Assembly (NCBI RefSeq): GCF_036322585.1 | Contig: NZ_AP024600.1 | Location: 3,596,001 to 3,660,000 of the forward strand | From: Luteolibacter sp. LG18 | GTDB taxonomy: Bacteria; Verrucomicrobiota; Verrucomicrobiia; Verrucomicrobiales; Akkermansiaceae | Length of the DNA: 64,000 nucleotides | Reading direction: 5' to 3' | In this document: positions 1 through 12,053 of the stretch, in pieces | Numbering within the stretch: the stretch's first letter is position 1 | Layout: each line of letters starts with the position of its first letter | The notes under the pieces: model-generated | What the model saw: the letters and a program-made list of their open reading frames with translations, nothing else | Database searches by the model: none | What the model was told of the DNA's origin: nothing | Translations under genes and position numbers: made by a program

Positions 1-1136
<1,136 letters not shown>

Positions 1137-1320
1137 CGGAGAATCTCAAATGGCTAGTCCATCCCTGAGAAGGTCGACTCCCACCAGCATGCAAATGTTG
1201 GCTTGGGAGCGAGAAGCGAGCAATCGCCCTCACAACATTCAAATCCTTTAACCTGAGCAAACCAGCATGGTTCGCAGCATACGATTTGGCTTTTTTCTTT
1301 TCAATTCGCACCTCCAGAGA

Positions 1321-1396
1321 GGGGGTATAGCTCAGTTGGTAGAGCGCCAGCTTTGCAAGCTGGATGTCCAGGGTTCGAGTCCCTGTGCCTCCACCA
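1321..1396 (+). tRNA. tRNA-Ala, anticodon TGC
   Basis: 76 nt with genomically encoded CCA. The acceptor stem GGGGGTA pairs with TGCCTCC, the T-arm is GGTTCGAGTCC, and the anticodon loop TTTGCAA gives TGC. It sits in the 16S-23S spacer, a standard position, so it is co-transcribed with the rRNAs. Confidence 0.98.
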
Positions 1397-1425
1397 ACTT
1401 CAATTGGGCATGAGTCCAATACTTT

Positions 1426-1502
1426 GGGCCTGTAGCTCAGTTGGTTAGAGCACGCGCTTGATAAGCGCGGGGTCGCTGGTTCGAGTCCAGCCAGGCCCAC
1501 CA
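1426..1502 (+). tRNA. tRNA-Ile, anticodon GAT
   Basis: 77 nt with encoded CCA. The acceptor stem GGGCCTG pairs with CAGGCCC and the anticodon loop TTGATAA gives GAT. It follows tRNA-Ala by 29 nt in the 16S-23S spacer. The Ala-then-Ile order is less common than Ile-then-Ala in Proteobacteria. Confidence 0.98.
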
Positions 1503-1558
1503 CCTCTTGCCTAGCAAAGGAACTGGGAGAAGCGAGTTTAGCATTGTAGAAGAGAGTC

Positions 1559-1570
1559 CGCTCTTTGACA
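1559..1570 (+). promoter_or_regulatory. boxA-like antitermination site in the 16S-23S spacer
   Basis: CGCTCTTTGACA closely matches the bacterial boxA consensus TGCTCTTTAACA bound by the NusB-S10 antitermination complex. It lies between tRNA-Ile and 23S, where a second boxA is usual in rRNA operons. Function is inferred from sequence match and position. Confidence 0.6.
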
Positions 1571-1731
1571 TCCGCATGGAGAAATAAGTTTTTCCTGACT
1601 GCATATTGATTGCTCATATGAGCGCTCTTTACGTGGTCTTGGAATACTCTAAATTCCCAATTAATGTTTATGGCAATTTTGTTGAACACTCAGAAATGAG
1701 TGAAGACTCAACGATGGCTGATTTCGAAAGG

Positions 1732-4559
<2,828 letters not shown>

Positions 4560-4671
4560 CCATCGGAATCGTTGCCGTTGTTGAAAGGGATTTGGATCCC
4601 GAGGCCATAGTGAGAGGCTCGAGTGGATCGGTTAAGTTAGGAAAATGAAGTTCTCCGTGTGGATGTCAGGG

Positions 4672-4695
4672 AGCGGACCGTGTTGAAGGTCCGCT
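4672..4695 (+). other. Stem-loop in the 23S-5S spacer, possible processing site
   Basis: AGCGGACC (4672-4679) and GGTCCGCT (4688-4695) form a perfect 8-bp stem with an 8-nt loop. The spacer between 23S and 5S is long (about 230 bases) and has no tRNA. A role as an RNase III or other processing site is inference only. Confidence 0.35.
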
Positions 4696-4788
4696 GCTCT
4701 AATCCTTTACTGAAATGACGAAGCTGAAGCTGTTCGTCCTCAGAGTCCCAGTTTTGATCATCATCAACGAGTGATGAACCAAGATTGC

Positions 4789-4906
4789 CCTCTGGTGACC
4801 ACAGCGCGGTGGAACCACCCGGTCCCATTCCGAACCCGGAAGTGAAACGCTGCAGCGCCGATGGTAGTTGGACGATAGGTCCTGTGAGAGTAGGTCGTCG
4901 CCAGGT
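4789..4906 (+). rRNA. 5S ribosomal RNA
   Basis: Recognised by the conserved GGAACCACCCGGTCCCATTC near 4809, the CCGAACCCGGAAGTGAAACG block and GAGAGTAGGTCGTCGCCAGG at 4886-4905. The terminal helix pairs TCTGGT at the 5' end with GCCAGG at the 3' end. Exact ends are uncertain by a few bases. Confidence 0.93.
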
Positions 4907-4910
4907 ATTT

Positions 4911-4949
4911 GCCCGTCCTTGTCGAAAGATGAGGACGGGCTCTTTTTTT
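4911..4949 (+). terminator. Intrinsic terminator of the rRNA operon
   Basis: GCCCGTCCT (4911-4919) pairs perfectly with AGGACGGGC (4932-4940), followed by TCTTTTTTT. It sits a few bases after 5S, a textbook rho-independent terminator. Confidence 0.95.
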
Positions 4950-5030
4950 GTTTGGGGGTGGGGTGTGGATGGGTGTGGGTGTGAGGTGGTTAGCGGCCCG
5001 TGGGGTGTGGCGGAGTGTTTTGGGGGATAG

Positions 5031-5068
5031 GGCGTATAGGTCTTATAGGACGTATAGGACCTATGGGA
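5031..5068. repeat. 9-nt periodic ATAGG array, copy 1
   Basis: ATAGGTCTT, ATAGGACGT, ATAGGACCT and ATGGG follow one another at an exact 9-nt period. A second array of the same design is at 10123-10158. It lies in the 530-base gene-free stretch between the rRNA operon and the RRM gene. Function unknown. Confidence 0.8.
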
Positions 5069-5098
5069 GAGGGGGACGCGTGCGGAGGCGGCCGTAGG

Positions 5099-5121
5099 GT
5101 AGCGCGAAGCTTGGCTTCGCG
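5099..5121 (+). repeat. REP hairpin, class 2 (GTAG head)
   Basis: GTAG, then C, then a perfect 7-bp hairpin GCGAAGC-TTG-GCTTCGC. The same design recurs at 26325, 26452 (minus) and 36982 (minus). A GTAG/GTGG tetranucleotide 5' of an imperfect palindrome is the published signature of REP sequences recognised by RAYT (TnpA-REP) proteins. No RAYT gene is in this window. Confidence 0.7.
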
Positions 5122-5143
5122 GACGGCGTGTGCCCCGCGCAGA

Positions 5144-5192
5144 GGGAAAGCGGAGCTTCCCCCTACACTCTGGAAGCAGAGCTTTCAGCTAC
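5144..5192 (-). repeat. REP hairpins, class 3, tandem pair
   Basis: On the minus strand, GTAG-CTGAAAGC-TCT-GCTTCCAG (5170-5192) is followed by GTAG-GGGGAAGC-TCC-GCTTTCCC (5144-5166). The same two units in the same order recur at 12138-12188 and 36140-36189, where they are part of larger elements. Here the partner arm is missing, so this may be a truncated copy. Confidence 0.7.
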
Positions 5193-5258
5193 GTTCAGCT
5201 ACGATGGGGGGCGTTGCCTGAGGACTGGCCGGTGGTGGGATTGGGGTGAGTGCCCCCA

Positions 5259-5284
5259 CTCACAAGCAGGAATACTTGTGCTAC
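5259..5284 (-). repeat. REP hairpin, class 1 (CACAAG stem)
   Basis: On the minus strand, GTAG is followed by CACAAGTA-TTCC-TGCTTGTG, an 8-bp stem with one wobble pair. Four more copies are at 13228, 48836, 51637 and 63822, all on the minus strand. This copy is not next to a visible stop codon. Confidence 0.7.
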
Positions 5285-5479
5285 TTGGGGCCGCGGAGAC
5301 GATTTTTGAGGATTGTCTCGATTTTTGGAAAACAGCAGCCCATGCTGGTCTTCGGGTTCGTGCCCAGCCAGACGAAGGGTTAGAGTATTGCCAAGTGAGT
5401 TTTCAATTCGGTGGTGATCTGAGACGCGATAAACGCGAACTGCTACTTTAATGAACACCGCGCGGACTCACTTTGAAAA

Positions 5480-5872
5480 ATGAAAATGTACGTGGGGAAT
5501 CTCCCCTTTGACACGAACGAGAGCGATCTGCGCACCGTCTTCGGCGAATATGGCCAGGTGACCGACGTTCATCTCCCGATCGACCGCGAAACCAACCGCC
5601 CGCGTGGCTTTGCGTTCGTGACCATGGATTCCAAGGAAGCCATGGAAGCCGCGATCAAAGCCCTCGACGGCCAGGATTTCCACGGCCGCAATCTCCGTAT
5701 CAACGAAGCCCAGCCGCGTGAAGAACGCGGTGGTGGCGGCGGCTACGGCGGCGGTGGTGGCGGCGGCTACAAGGGCGGCGGCGGTGGCGGCTACCGTGGT
5801 GGTGGCGGCGGCGGTGGCTACAAGGGTGGCGGCGGTGGCGGCTACAAGGGTGGTGGCGGCAATCGCTACTAA
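5480..5872 (+). CDS. RRM-type RNA-binding protein with glycine-rich tail
   Basis: 130 aa. Residues 1-80 are one RNA recognition motif: RNP2 is MYVGNLPFD near residue 3 and RNP1 is RGFAFVTM near residue 43. Residues ~84-130 are almost pure Gly with interspersed Tyr, Arg and Lys ([13 protein letters not shown] repeats). This is the layout of bacterial and cyanobacterial Rbp/cold-responsive RNA-binding proteins, which bind single-stranded RNA in the cytoplasm and are linked to cold stress. The long purine-rich 5' end (TTTGAAAAATG) gives a weak ribosome site. A strong terminator follows, so it is monocistronic. Target RNAs cannot be inferred. Confidence 0.92.
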   Translation: MKMYVGNLPFDTNESDLRTVFGEYGQVTDVHLPIDRETNRPRGFAFVTMDSKEAMEAAIKALDGQDFHGRNLRINEAQPREERGGGGGYGGGGGGGYKGGGGGGYRGGGGGGGYKGGGGGGYKGGGGNRY

Positions 5873-5898
5873 GCCCCGCGACTGACGATCTTTCCAAA

Positions 5899-5929
5899 AC
5901 CGGCACTCCGAGAGGGGTGCCGGTTTTTT
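5899..5929 (+). terminator. Intrinsic terminator of the RRM gene
   Basis: ACCGGCACTCC (5899-5909) pairs with GGGGTGCCGGT (5914-5924) around a GAGA loop, followed by a T-tract to 5929. Confidence 0.93.
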
Positions 5930-5945
5930 CGTGGAGAGCCGCGGC

Positions 5946-8138
5946 TTATTTCGGCAGACCGAGCTTCACGAGGACGGGCTCGAGGGCCTCGGCCCAGCGC
6001 TTGTAGCCTTCGCCCTGCGGGTGGAGGAAGTCGGGCATGAGGTCCTTCGGCAGGGTGCCGTCCGGGGCGAGGAAGCGGTCGTTGACGTCGAGGTGGACGA
6101 TGTTGGTGCCATCGGCGAACGACTTGATGCGCTGGTTGATCTCGCTGTTGCGGACGCGCATCTTGTCATCGGGCTTTTCGCTGCGGGGGAAGATGGAGAG
6201 CAGGACGATCTTGGCGTTCGGCTTGCGGGTGCGGAGGATGTCCAGGATGCGGCGGACGCCGGAGGCGGTGTCCTCGGCGGAGTCCATGCGGTGGCCGGTG
6301 TTGTTGGTGCCGATCATCAGGACGAAGGCCTTGGGGTCGACGTTGTCGATTTCGCCATTCATGAGGCGCCAGATGACGTGCTCGGTGCGGTCGCCGGAGA
6401 AGCCGAGGTTGAGGGCCTTGCGGTTGCCGCCGTAGTATTCGGTCCAGAGGTCCTTGCCGAAGGTTTCCCAGCCCTGAGTGATGGAGTCGCCGACGAAGAC
6501 GAGGTCGTGCGGGCCTTCCTTGGCGAGCTTGAGCTTTTCATTGTGGCGCTGGCGCCACCAGGGCGTGTCCTCACCGCGCTGGGCGGTGGTGGTGGCGGGG
6601 TTGATGCCGTAGCCGGCCTTGAGCTCGGCGAGGCGCTTTTTGAGGCCTTCGAGGATGGTGGCGTAAGCGGGGTCCGCCGCCACGGATTTCATTTCCTGCG
6701 GGTCCTTCTGGAGGTCGAAGAGGTTCCACTGCTTGGTCCTGGGGAACCACATGAGCTTGTAGTTCGCATTGCGGACGCCCTCGTGGGGGGCGACGGCGTG
6801 GGTGCCTTCGCCGCTGTAGAAGTAGTAGATGGCATCGCGCCAATCCGCCGGGGTCTGGTCGCCGGCCTTGAGGACGGGAACGAGGCTTTTGCCCTGCATG
6901 TCCGCGGGGACGGGGACATGGGCGGCATCGAGGAAGGTGGGGGCGTAGTCGATGTTCTGGATGAGGGAGGCGTTGTGGCCGCCGGGCTTCACGACGCCGG
7001 GCCAGCGGACGAGGAAGGGCATGGCGAGGGATTCCTCGAACATCCAGCGCTTGTCGAACCAGCCGTGCTCGCCGAGGTAGAAGCCCTGGTCGGCGCTGTA
7101 GATGACGATGGTGTTCTTCGCGAGGCCGGACTTGTCGAGGTAATCGAGGACCTTGCCGACGCCTTCGTCCACGGCGCGGACGCAGCGGAGGTAGTCCTTC
7201 ATGTAACGCTGGTATTTCCAGCGGACGACGGCCTTCTCATCGAGCTTGCCGTCCTTCATGTCGGCGAGGAACTTCTGGTTCTCCGGCTCGTAGGCGGCGT
7301 CCCAGGTGCCGAGCTGCTCCGGGGTCATGCGGCGGAACTCGCCGTTGCCATCGGCGCCGGTGAAGAACTTCGGATAGAGGTTCGGGCCGTGGAGTTTCAT
7401 GTCGTTCTCCCACGAGAAATCCTTGGCGATCTGCATCGCCTGCTTCTTGAGGGATTCATCGCGGTTCGCGTAATCGTCGAAGAGGGTCGGTGGCTCGGGG
7501 ATGGTGACGCCATCGAAGAGGTGCATGTGGCGCGCGGCGGGCGACCAGTTGCGGTGCGGGGCCTTCTGCTGGAACATCAGCAGGAAGGGCTTCGACTTGT
7601 CGCGGTCCTTGTCCAGCCACGTGAGGGCCTTGTCGGTGATGAGGTCGGTGGTGTAGCCGGGTTCGCGCCTGGTGCCGGAGGCGGTGATGAACTCCGGGTT
7701 GTAGTACATGCCCTGGCCGTTGAGGATTTCCCAATGGTCGAAGCCGGTGGGGGTGGACTCGAGGTGCCACTTGCCGATGATCGAGGTCTGGTAGCCGGCC
7801 TTTTGCAGGAGCTTCGGAAAGGTCTGCTGGGTGCCGTCGAAACGGGAGCCGCTGTTGTCGATGAAGCCGTTGGCGACGGAGTGCTTGCCAGTGAGGACGG
7901 TGGCGCGGGAGGGGCCGCAGATCGAGTTTCCGCAGTAGGAGCGGGTGAAGATGGCGCCTTCCTTGGCGATGCGGTCGATGTTCGGGGTGGGGGCCACGTC
8001 CTTGAGCGGCCCGCCGTAGGCGGAAATGGCATTGAGGGCGTGGTCATCGGAGAAGATGAACACGATGTTCGGCCGGTCCTCCGCCCGGACGGCGGCGAGG
8101 GACAGGGCTGCTGCTGCAAACAATAAGGACAAACGCAT
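5946..8138 (-). CDS. Secreted sulfatase fused to an SGNH/GDSL hydrolase
   Basis: 730 aa from the ATG at 8138, chosen because a clean signal peptide (MRLSLLFAAAALSLAAVRA) starts there. Residues ~22-470 are a type I sulfatase: IFSDDH near 28 supplies metal ligands, and CGPSR at 74-78 is the C-x-P-S-R site where Cys74 would be converted to formylglycine. Residues ~544-730 are an SGNH hydrolase: GDSIT near 550, GTNN near 610 and DFLHP near 703 give the Ser, Asn and Asp/His blocks. Sulfatases cut sulfate esters from polysaccharides, and SGNH enzymes are often acetyl-esterases, so one chain may remove both kinds of decoration. Substrate unknown. Convergent with the RRM gene. Confidence 0.9.
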   Translation of the reverse strand: MRLSLLFAAAALSLAAVRAEDRPNIVFIFSDDHALNAISAYGGPLKDVAPTPNIDRIAKEGAIFTRSYCGNSICGPSRATVLTGKHSVANGFIDNSGSRFDGTQQTFPKLLQKAGYQTSIIGKWHLESTPTGFDHWEILNGQGMYYNPEFITASGTRREPGYTTDLITDKALTWLDKDRDKSKPFLLMFQQKAPHRNWSPAARHMHLFDGVTIPEPPTLFDDYANRDESLKKQAMQIAKDFSWENDMKLHGPNLYPKFFTGADGNGEFRRMTPEQLGTWDAAYEPENQKFLADMKDGKLDEKAVVRWKYQRYMKDYLRCVRAVDEGVGKVLDYLDKSGLAKNTIVIYSADQGFYLGEHGWFDKRWMFEESLAMPFLVRWPGVVKPGGHNASLIQNIDYAPTFLDAAHVPVPADMQGKSLVPVLKAGDQTPADWRDAIYYFYSGEGTHAVAPHEGVRNANYKLMWFPRTKQWNLFDLQKDPQEMKSVAADPAYATILEGLKKRLAELKAGYGINPATTTAQRGEDTPWWRQRHNEKLKLAKEGPHDLVFVGDSITQGWETFGKDLWTEYYGGNRKALNLGFSGDRTEHVIWRLMNGEIDNVDPKAFVLMIGTNNTGHRMDSAEDTASGVRRILDILRTRKPNAKIVLLSIFPRSEKPDDKMRVRNSEINQRIKSFADGTNIVHLDVNDRFLAPDGTLPKDLMPDFLHPQGEGYKRWAEALEPVLVKLGLPK

Positions 8139-8243
8139 CGCCGCCCATACGAGGGAAACGGGGGGATGTTTCAAGATCAATGGTGGCCGTCTGGTCCGAC
8201 CGGCGGGCCGGGGAAAGGAGGCTTTGCGCCCTGCTTCACGCTG

Positions 8244-9413
8244 CTAAGGGCCTTCCAATTCCTGCCGGCGTGTGAGTCTGTGTCCCACCTCGGTGCGGAG
8301 GGTTGGGTCGCCGATCGCGTCGGCGAAAGCCTGGGCCTGTGGAAGCCAGATGCCGGAACGGGCGGCTGCCGCGGCGGCGGCGTCCCGCTGGGGGCCATCC
8401 GGGAGGGAATCGAGCCAATCCACGTAGGTGGTGGGGCTGCGTTCGCACCAGGACTGGAGGGGGCATTCGAGCGGGCTCCAATCCTGCCGCTCCGGATTGC
8501 GCTGGAGATAGCCGTCCAGAACCCTGCGGGAGTCGTCGTCCGTGGCATCGCGGAGCAAGACGGCGGTCATGCTGGTATCGGCGGTCCGTCTGATGTTTTC
8601 GGGGAGTTCCCAGGTTTGGAGCAACCGCAGAGCTTCCACCGGATTCTGGATGGCGATCACTTCCACGAGCTGGGCCCGGACTTCCTCCATGGCCTCGGGC
8701 GGGAGAGTGGAGGAGAGTCTGAGGACCTCGGCGAGGGTGGTCCTCGTTTCGTCGAAGTCGGACAGATTACGCAAGATTCTGGAGCGCCGGGTGTCATCCA
8801 GCGCGGCGAAGCGGGTGCGGAACGTGTCGAGATCGATTTCCGCGAGATGCTCCAAGGCCGTGTCGGATAGGAATTGCCGGATCTCCTGGTGCTGCTCGCC
8901 CCAGGTGTCCGCGAGTTCCAGTGCGCCGCGAGGCTCCAAGATCGAGAGAGTGATCAATAGGGATTTCAGAACGGAGGATTCGTATAGCGGAGGCGTTTTG
9001 ATCTCGGTGGACAAATCGCGGAGGAAGGCCTTGGCCAGTTCCCGGTCCGTGCGAGCGAGTTGGCCGAAGATCATGCTCAAGGCGGTGCGGCCGTTGTCGC
9101 CGGGAGTGGCGGGATCGAGATCGCGGGCGAGGATATCGAGTTCTCCGGCGTTGAGATCCTTCAGGAGCCGTTCGATGTCGGCGCGGGCTTGCCAGTCGTC
9201 CCAGCGGAGCAGCTTGGCGGTGAACTCGGGGAGTTGTTTGCGGGCGGCGGTGAGCCGGGTGGTTTCCGGTGGGCGGACGATTGAAGGGGAGTTGGAAGCG
9301 AGGCGGGTCGGTGGTTCACGACGCTCCCGCTCGATGGTGCCGCGCCAATGTCCCGCGCCTGCCGCCGTGATAACGGCGAAGGTGGCAATGGCGAGGCGGG
9401 AGGTGGCTTTCAT
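8244..9413 (-). CDS. Hypothetical secreted or membrane-anchored alpha-helical protein
   Basis: 389 aa. It has an N-terminal hydrophobic segment (MKATSRLAIATFAVITAAGAG) followed by an Arg-rich stretch. The rest is strongly helical, with repeated units of leucine/alanine helices (for example near residues 120-320) that resemble HEAT- or TPR-like solenoids; I recognise no family. Its start overlaps the stop of the 9410-10075 gene by 4 bases (ATGA), so the two are translationally coupled and probably act together. Function unknown. Confidence 0.7.
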   Translation of the reverse strand: MKATSRLAIATFAVITAAGAGHWRGTIERERREPPTRLASNSPSIVRPPETTRLTAARKQLPEFTAKLLRWDDWQARADIERLLKDLNAGELDILARDLDPATPGDNGRTALSMIFGQLARTDRELAKAFLRDLSTEIKTPPLYESSVLKSLLITLSILEPRGALELADTWGEQHQEIRQFLSDTALEHLAEIDLDTFRTRFAALDDTRRSRILRNLSDFDETRTTLAEVLRLSSTLPPEAMEEVRAQLVEVIAIQNPVEALRLLQTWELPENIRRTADTSMTAVLLRDATDDDSRRVLDGYLQRNPERQDWSPLECPLQSWCERSPTTYVDWLDSLPDGPQRDAAAAAAARSGIWLPQAQAFADAIGDPTLRTEVGHRLTRRQELEGP

Positions 9414-10075
9414 TGGAGGCCGGGGTCGGAGTCGAGAGAGAAGGGGTCGATAGCCGGATCGGGCTTGGGGGCCGGAGGCGGGGGCTCGGGCTTTCGTGGG
9501 TGAAGGACCTGGGGAAGAGGGGCGGCGCGTGCGTTGGCTTCCTGGCTACGGGTCTTTTGTTGGATCTCGGCGGCAGCGGCTTCGGCGGTGTGAGGCTCTT
9601 GTTTGAGCCACGCCAAGGTGGCGGGGCTGGGACGATCAGGATGCCCGGCGGGCAGGGTGGAGCGGAGGGAATTGAAGCCACGGCGTTCTTCCGAGGCCAC
9701 GGCTGCCGGCGGGTTCAATTGTCCCCAGCGGTAGTAGAGCTGGGAGACGAGCATCTGAGCACCTGGCGCATCCGGGGTCTTTGCCACCGTTTCCAAGGCG
9801 GCTTTGACTCTGGCTTCGGAGTAGCCGGAGATGACCGTCCATTGATCGTGGGTATCCCCGGAGTGGGCGAGGGCCAGGGGAATGAAATCGCGATCCTCGG
9901 GAGGGCTGGTTTTGACCGGAGCAACCGCCGGTTGTTGGCTCTGGATCGAGAGAGACCGCTGGGATTCCGGTGAAGCGGCTGGAACGGGTGAAGATAGCGC
10001 CTGCCGGTAGCCGCACCATCCAGCGAGAGCCATCGCGGCGGAAAGGAGAAAACACTCGGCAGACCTAGGGAACAT
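9410..10075 (-). CDS. Hypothetical exported proline-rich protein
   Basis: 221 aa. An N-terminal hydrophobic segment (FLLSAAMALAGWCGY) suggests export or membrane anchoring. The middle has a compact helical stretch, and residues ~180-221 are rich in proline, ending in PPPPAPKPDPAIDPF. No family recognised. It is the first gene of a two-gene unit with 8244-9413 (4-base overlap). The weak start context leaves the N-terminus uncertain. Confidence 0.6.
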   Translation of the reverse strand: MFPRSAECFLLSAAMALAGWCGYRQALSSPVPAASPESQRSLSIQSQQPAVAPVKTSPPEDRDFIPLALAHSGDTHDQWTVISGYSEARVKAALETVAKTPDAPGAQMLVSQLYYRWGQLNPPAAVASEERRGFNSLRSTLPAGHPDRPSPATLAWLKQEPHTAEAAAAEIQQKTRSQEANARAAPLPQVLHPRKPEPPPPAPKPDPAIDPFSLDSDPGLQ

Positions 10076-10122
10076 TCGTCATCAGATGACATCACCGCGG
10101 TGGCGGGTGTCAATGCGGACGA

Positions 10123-10158
10123 TGGATAGGTCCTATAGGCTCCATAGGCCTGATAGGA
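10123..10158. repeat. 9-nt periodic ATAGG array, copy 2
   Basis: ATAGGTCCT, ATAGGCTCC, ATAGGCCTG, ATAGG at an exact 9-nt period. It starts 7 bases after the stop codon of the phospholipase D-like gene, on that gene's downstream side. Same design as 5031-5068 with different filler bases, so the ATAGG core and the spacing are what is conserved. Confidence 0.8.
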
Positions 10159-10164
10159 GGGCTC

Positions 10165-11613
10165 TCACAACTGGTCCGCGATGGATTCCGCGAAGGGGGC
10201 GATCATGCTGTCGGTGTCGGACTTCAGCATGCGGGAGGAGTGGCGGAAATCGGGGGTGAAGACGGCGTTTTCGAGGGCCTTCACGGTGGCGGGATCGTTG
10301 GTGGAGAGGTTCAGCTCGCGGTTGATGCGCAGGCTGAGGGTGTCGAGGTTGGCGGAGCCGAAGGTGGCCCAGCCATCGGCGATCATCACCTTCATGTGGG
10401 TCATGCGCGGGTAGCGGTAGACCTTCACCCCGGCGGCCATCACCTCGCGGGCGGTGGCGGCATTGCCGGCGTCCATGATGGTGGAATCGCCGCGGCTCGG
10501 GAGGATGACGCGGACATCCACGCCGCGGCGGGCGGCGGCGATGAGTTCGTCCGCGATGTCATCGGCGGCAAAATAGGGGTTCTCGATCCAAATGCGCTTG
10601 CGGCTGGCGTTGATGGCGAGCCGGATGGCTTTCAGCACGTCGTAGGTGCCCTCGGAGGGATCGGTGCGGAGGATGCGGAAGGCGGGGCCGGTGCCGGGCT
10701 GGGTGGGGCGGTACCAGGCGGGCTTCCGGAACAGGGCGAGATCGCCAACGGGGCCGGCCTTCCGCCAGGCGCGGGTGAACTCGAGCTGGAGGGGTACGGC
10801 GATGGGGCCCTCGATGCGGACCATCAGGTCGTGCCACTCGGATTCGTATTCGCGGCCGAGGTTCATGCCGCCGAGGTAGGCGCGCTTGGCATCGAAGACC
10901 ATGAGCTTGGTGTGATCGGAAACCAGCCAGGGATCGAGGATGCGGCGGACGCGGACCTTCGAGCCGTCCTTGAGGTAATCGTGGATGTTTCCCGGCGGGG
11001 AGAAACCGCGGGGGCCGGGGGTCTCCGGCGGGGCGGCCTGGGCGAAGGTGGTGCCGACGTCATCGAAGAGCACGCGCACGCGGGCGTCGTGCGAGCGGGC
11101 CTTGAGGGCATCGGCGCAGGCGATGGCGGTGTCGTCGTTGTCGAAGATGAACACCTGGACGTCGATCGTCTTCCTGGCCTGGGCGATCTCGCGGCGGAAG
11201 TCGGCGAAGAACGCGGGGCCGTCGACACGGAAGGTGGCCTTGCCGGGTTCGGCGCGGCGGAGGTGCTTGCGGTCCAGCAGGCGCTCGAATTCCGGGGTGC
11301 CGGGGACCTCGGGCGGCGGGGGATCGGCGAAGTCCGCGAGCGAGACGTTCGAGCGGAACATCGTGCGGATACGCTGGTAGGCCAAGGCGAAGCCGACCTT
11401 GGTGGTGGTGACCGGCTGGCGGACGGCGGAGATGGCGGTGGAACGGAGCAGCGTGAGGCCGATCTCGCGGCCGCTGTCGAGCGGGTCGGCGGCCTGGGGC
11501 TGGCGCTCGGAGGAGCGGCGGGCGTTCAGGCTGAAGCTGCCGCAGGACGCGAGCAGCAGGCCGGGAAGGATCAGGGTGCCCAGGTTCCGCGCGCGCGCCG
11601 CCGTGCTCATCAT
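10165..11613 (-). CDS. Phospholipase D-like lipoprotein (cardiolipin synthase-type)
   Basis: 482 aa from the ATG at 11613. The start was chosen because a lipoprotein signal follows (LGTLILPGLLLASC, acylated Cys near residue 20). Two HKD motifs are visible: HTKLMVFD with GGMN in the first half, and HMKVMIAD with GSANLD in the second. Two such motifs make one active site in phospholipase D and cardiolipin synthases, which transfer phosphatidyl groups via a phospho-His intermediate. Cardiolipin synthase normally has membrane helices rather than a lipid anchor, so a secreted or periplasmic phosphodiesterase is equally possible. Divergent from the Dabb gene with 85 bp between. Confidence 0.88.
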   Translation of the reverse strand: MMSTAARARNLGTLILPGLLLASCGSFSLNARRSSERQPQAADPLDSGREIGLTLLRSTAISAVRQPVTTTKVGFALAYQRIRTMFRSNVSLADFADPPPPEVPGTPEFERLLDRKHLRRAEPGKATFRVDGPAFFADFRREIAQARKTIDVQVFIFDNDDTAIACADALKARSHDARVRVLFDDVGTTFAQAAPPETPGPRGFSPPGNIHDYLKDGSKVRVRRILDPWLVSDHTKLMVFDAKRAYLGGMNLGREYESEWHDLMVRIEGPIAVPLQLEFTRAWRKAGPVGDLALFRKPAWYRPTQPGTGPAFRILRTDPSEGTYDVLKAIRLAINASRKRIWIENPYFAADDIADELIAAARRGVDVRVILPSRGDSTIMDAGNAATAREVMAAGVKVYRYPRMTHMKVMIADGWATFGSANLDTLSLRINRELNLSTNDPATVKALENAVFTPDFRHSSRMLKSDTDSMIAPFAESIADQL

Positions 11614-11698
11614 CGTGCCACCATGGCGCAGCGCGGGGGGATTGGCAAGGTGCGGACTATTGCTTGCGGAGCGCCTGTTAGCGTTGGAAACTCCGGGC

Positions 11699-12010
11699 AT
11701 GGCGATTGAACACCACGTTTATTTCTGGCTGAAGGACGAGTACAAGGGCGAGGCCGAGCGCGCCGCGTTCGAGGCCGGCCTGGAGAAACTTTTCGACATT
11801 CCGCAGGTGGTCGAGGGCGTCTGGGGCACCCCGGCGCCGGTGATGGACCGCCCGGTGATCGACAAGTCCTGGGACTACGCGCTCTCCATGACCTTCGACA
11901 CCATCGCGGAGCAGGACATCTATCAGGAAGACGCCGACCACCACGTGTTCATCGACACGTTCAAGGACACCTGGGCGCGCGTGCAGGTGATGGACATCCA
12001 GCCGCATTGA
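11699..12010 (+). CDS. Dabb family stress-responsive A/B-barrel protein
   Basis: 103 aa. It starts with the typical IEHHVYFWLKD and shows the Dabb (dimeric alpha-beta barrel) layout: an N-terminal strand with paired His, a GVWGTPAP segment, and a C-terminal DHHVFIDTFKD. These small homodimeric barrels occur in plants and bacteria; their enzymatic role is mostly unproven. Here it is a single gene ended by a long GC hairpin and a REP element. Cytoplasmic, no signal peptide. Confidence 0.85.
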   Translation: MAIEHHVYFWLKDEYKGEAERAAFEAGLEKLFDIPQVVEGVWGTPAPVMDRPVIDKSWDYALSMTFDTIAEQDIYQEDADHHVFIDTFKDTWARVQVMDIQPH

Positions 12011-12020
12011 TTCAAACAGG

Positions 12021-12045
12021 CCGGGCCTCCTTGGGGGAGGCCCGG
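12021..12045 (+). terminator. GC-rich hairpin after the Dabb gene
   Basis: CCGGGCCTCC (12021-12030) pairs with GGAGGCCCGG around a short loop, 10 bases after the stop codon. There is no T-tract, so it may work as a 3'-end stabiliser rather than a classical terminator. Confidence 0.55.
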
Positions 12046-12053
12046 TGGCCATT

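Noticed and set aside
5931..8126. A 731-codon open frame on the plus strand opposite the sulfatase gene
   Set aside because: It is a shadow of the high-GC sulfatase gene, its translation is Gly/Val/Glu-rich without any family sign, and the sulfatase on the minus strand has clear catalytic motifs.
11601..11700. Longer N-terminus of the phospholipase D-like protein starting at 11700
   Set aside because: The lipoprotein signal starts after the ATG at 11613, and the extra residues would overlap the divergent Dabb start region.
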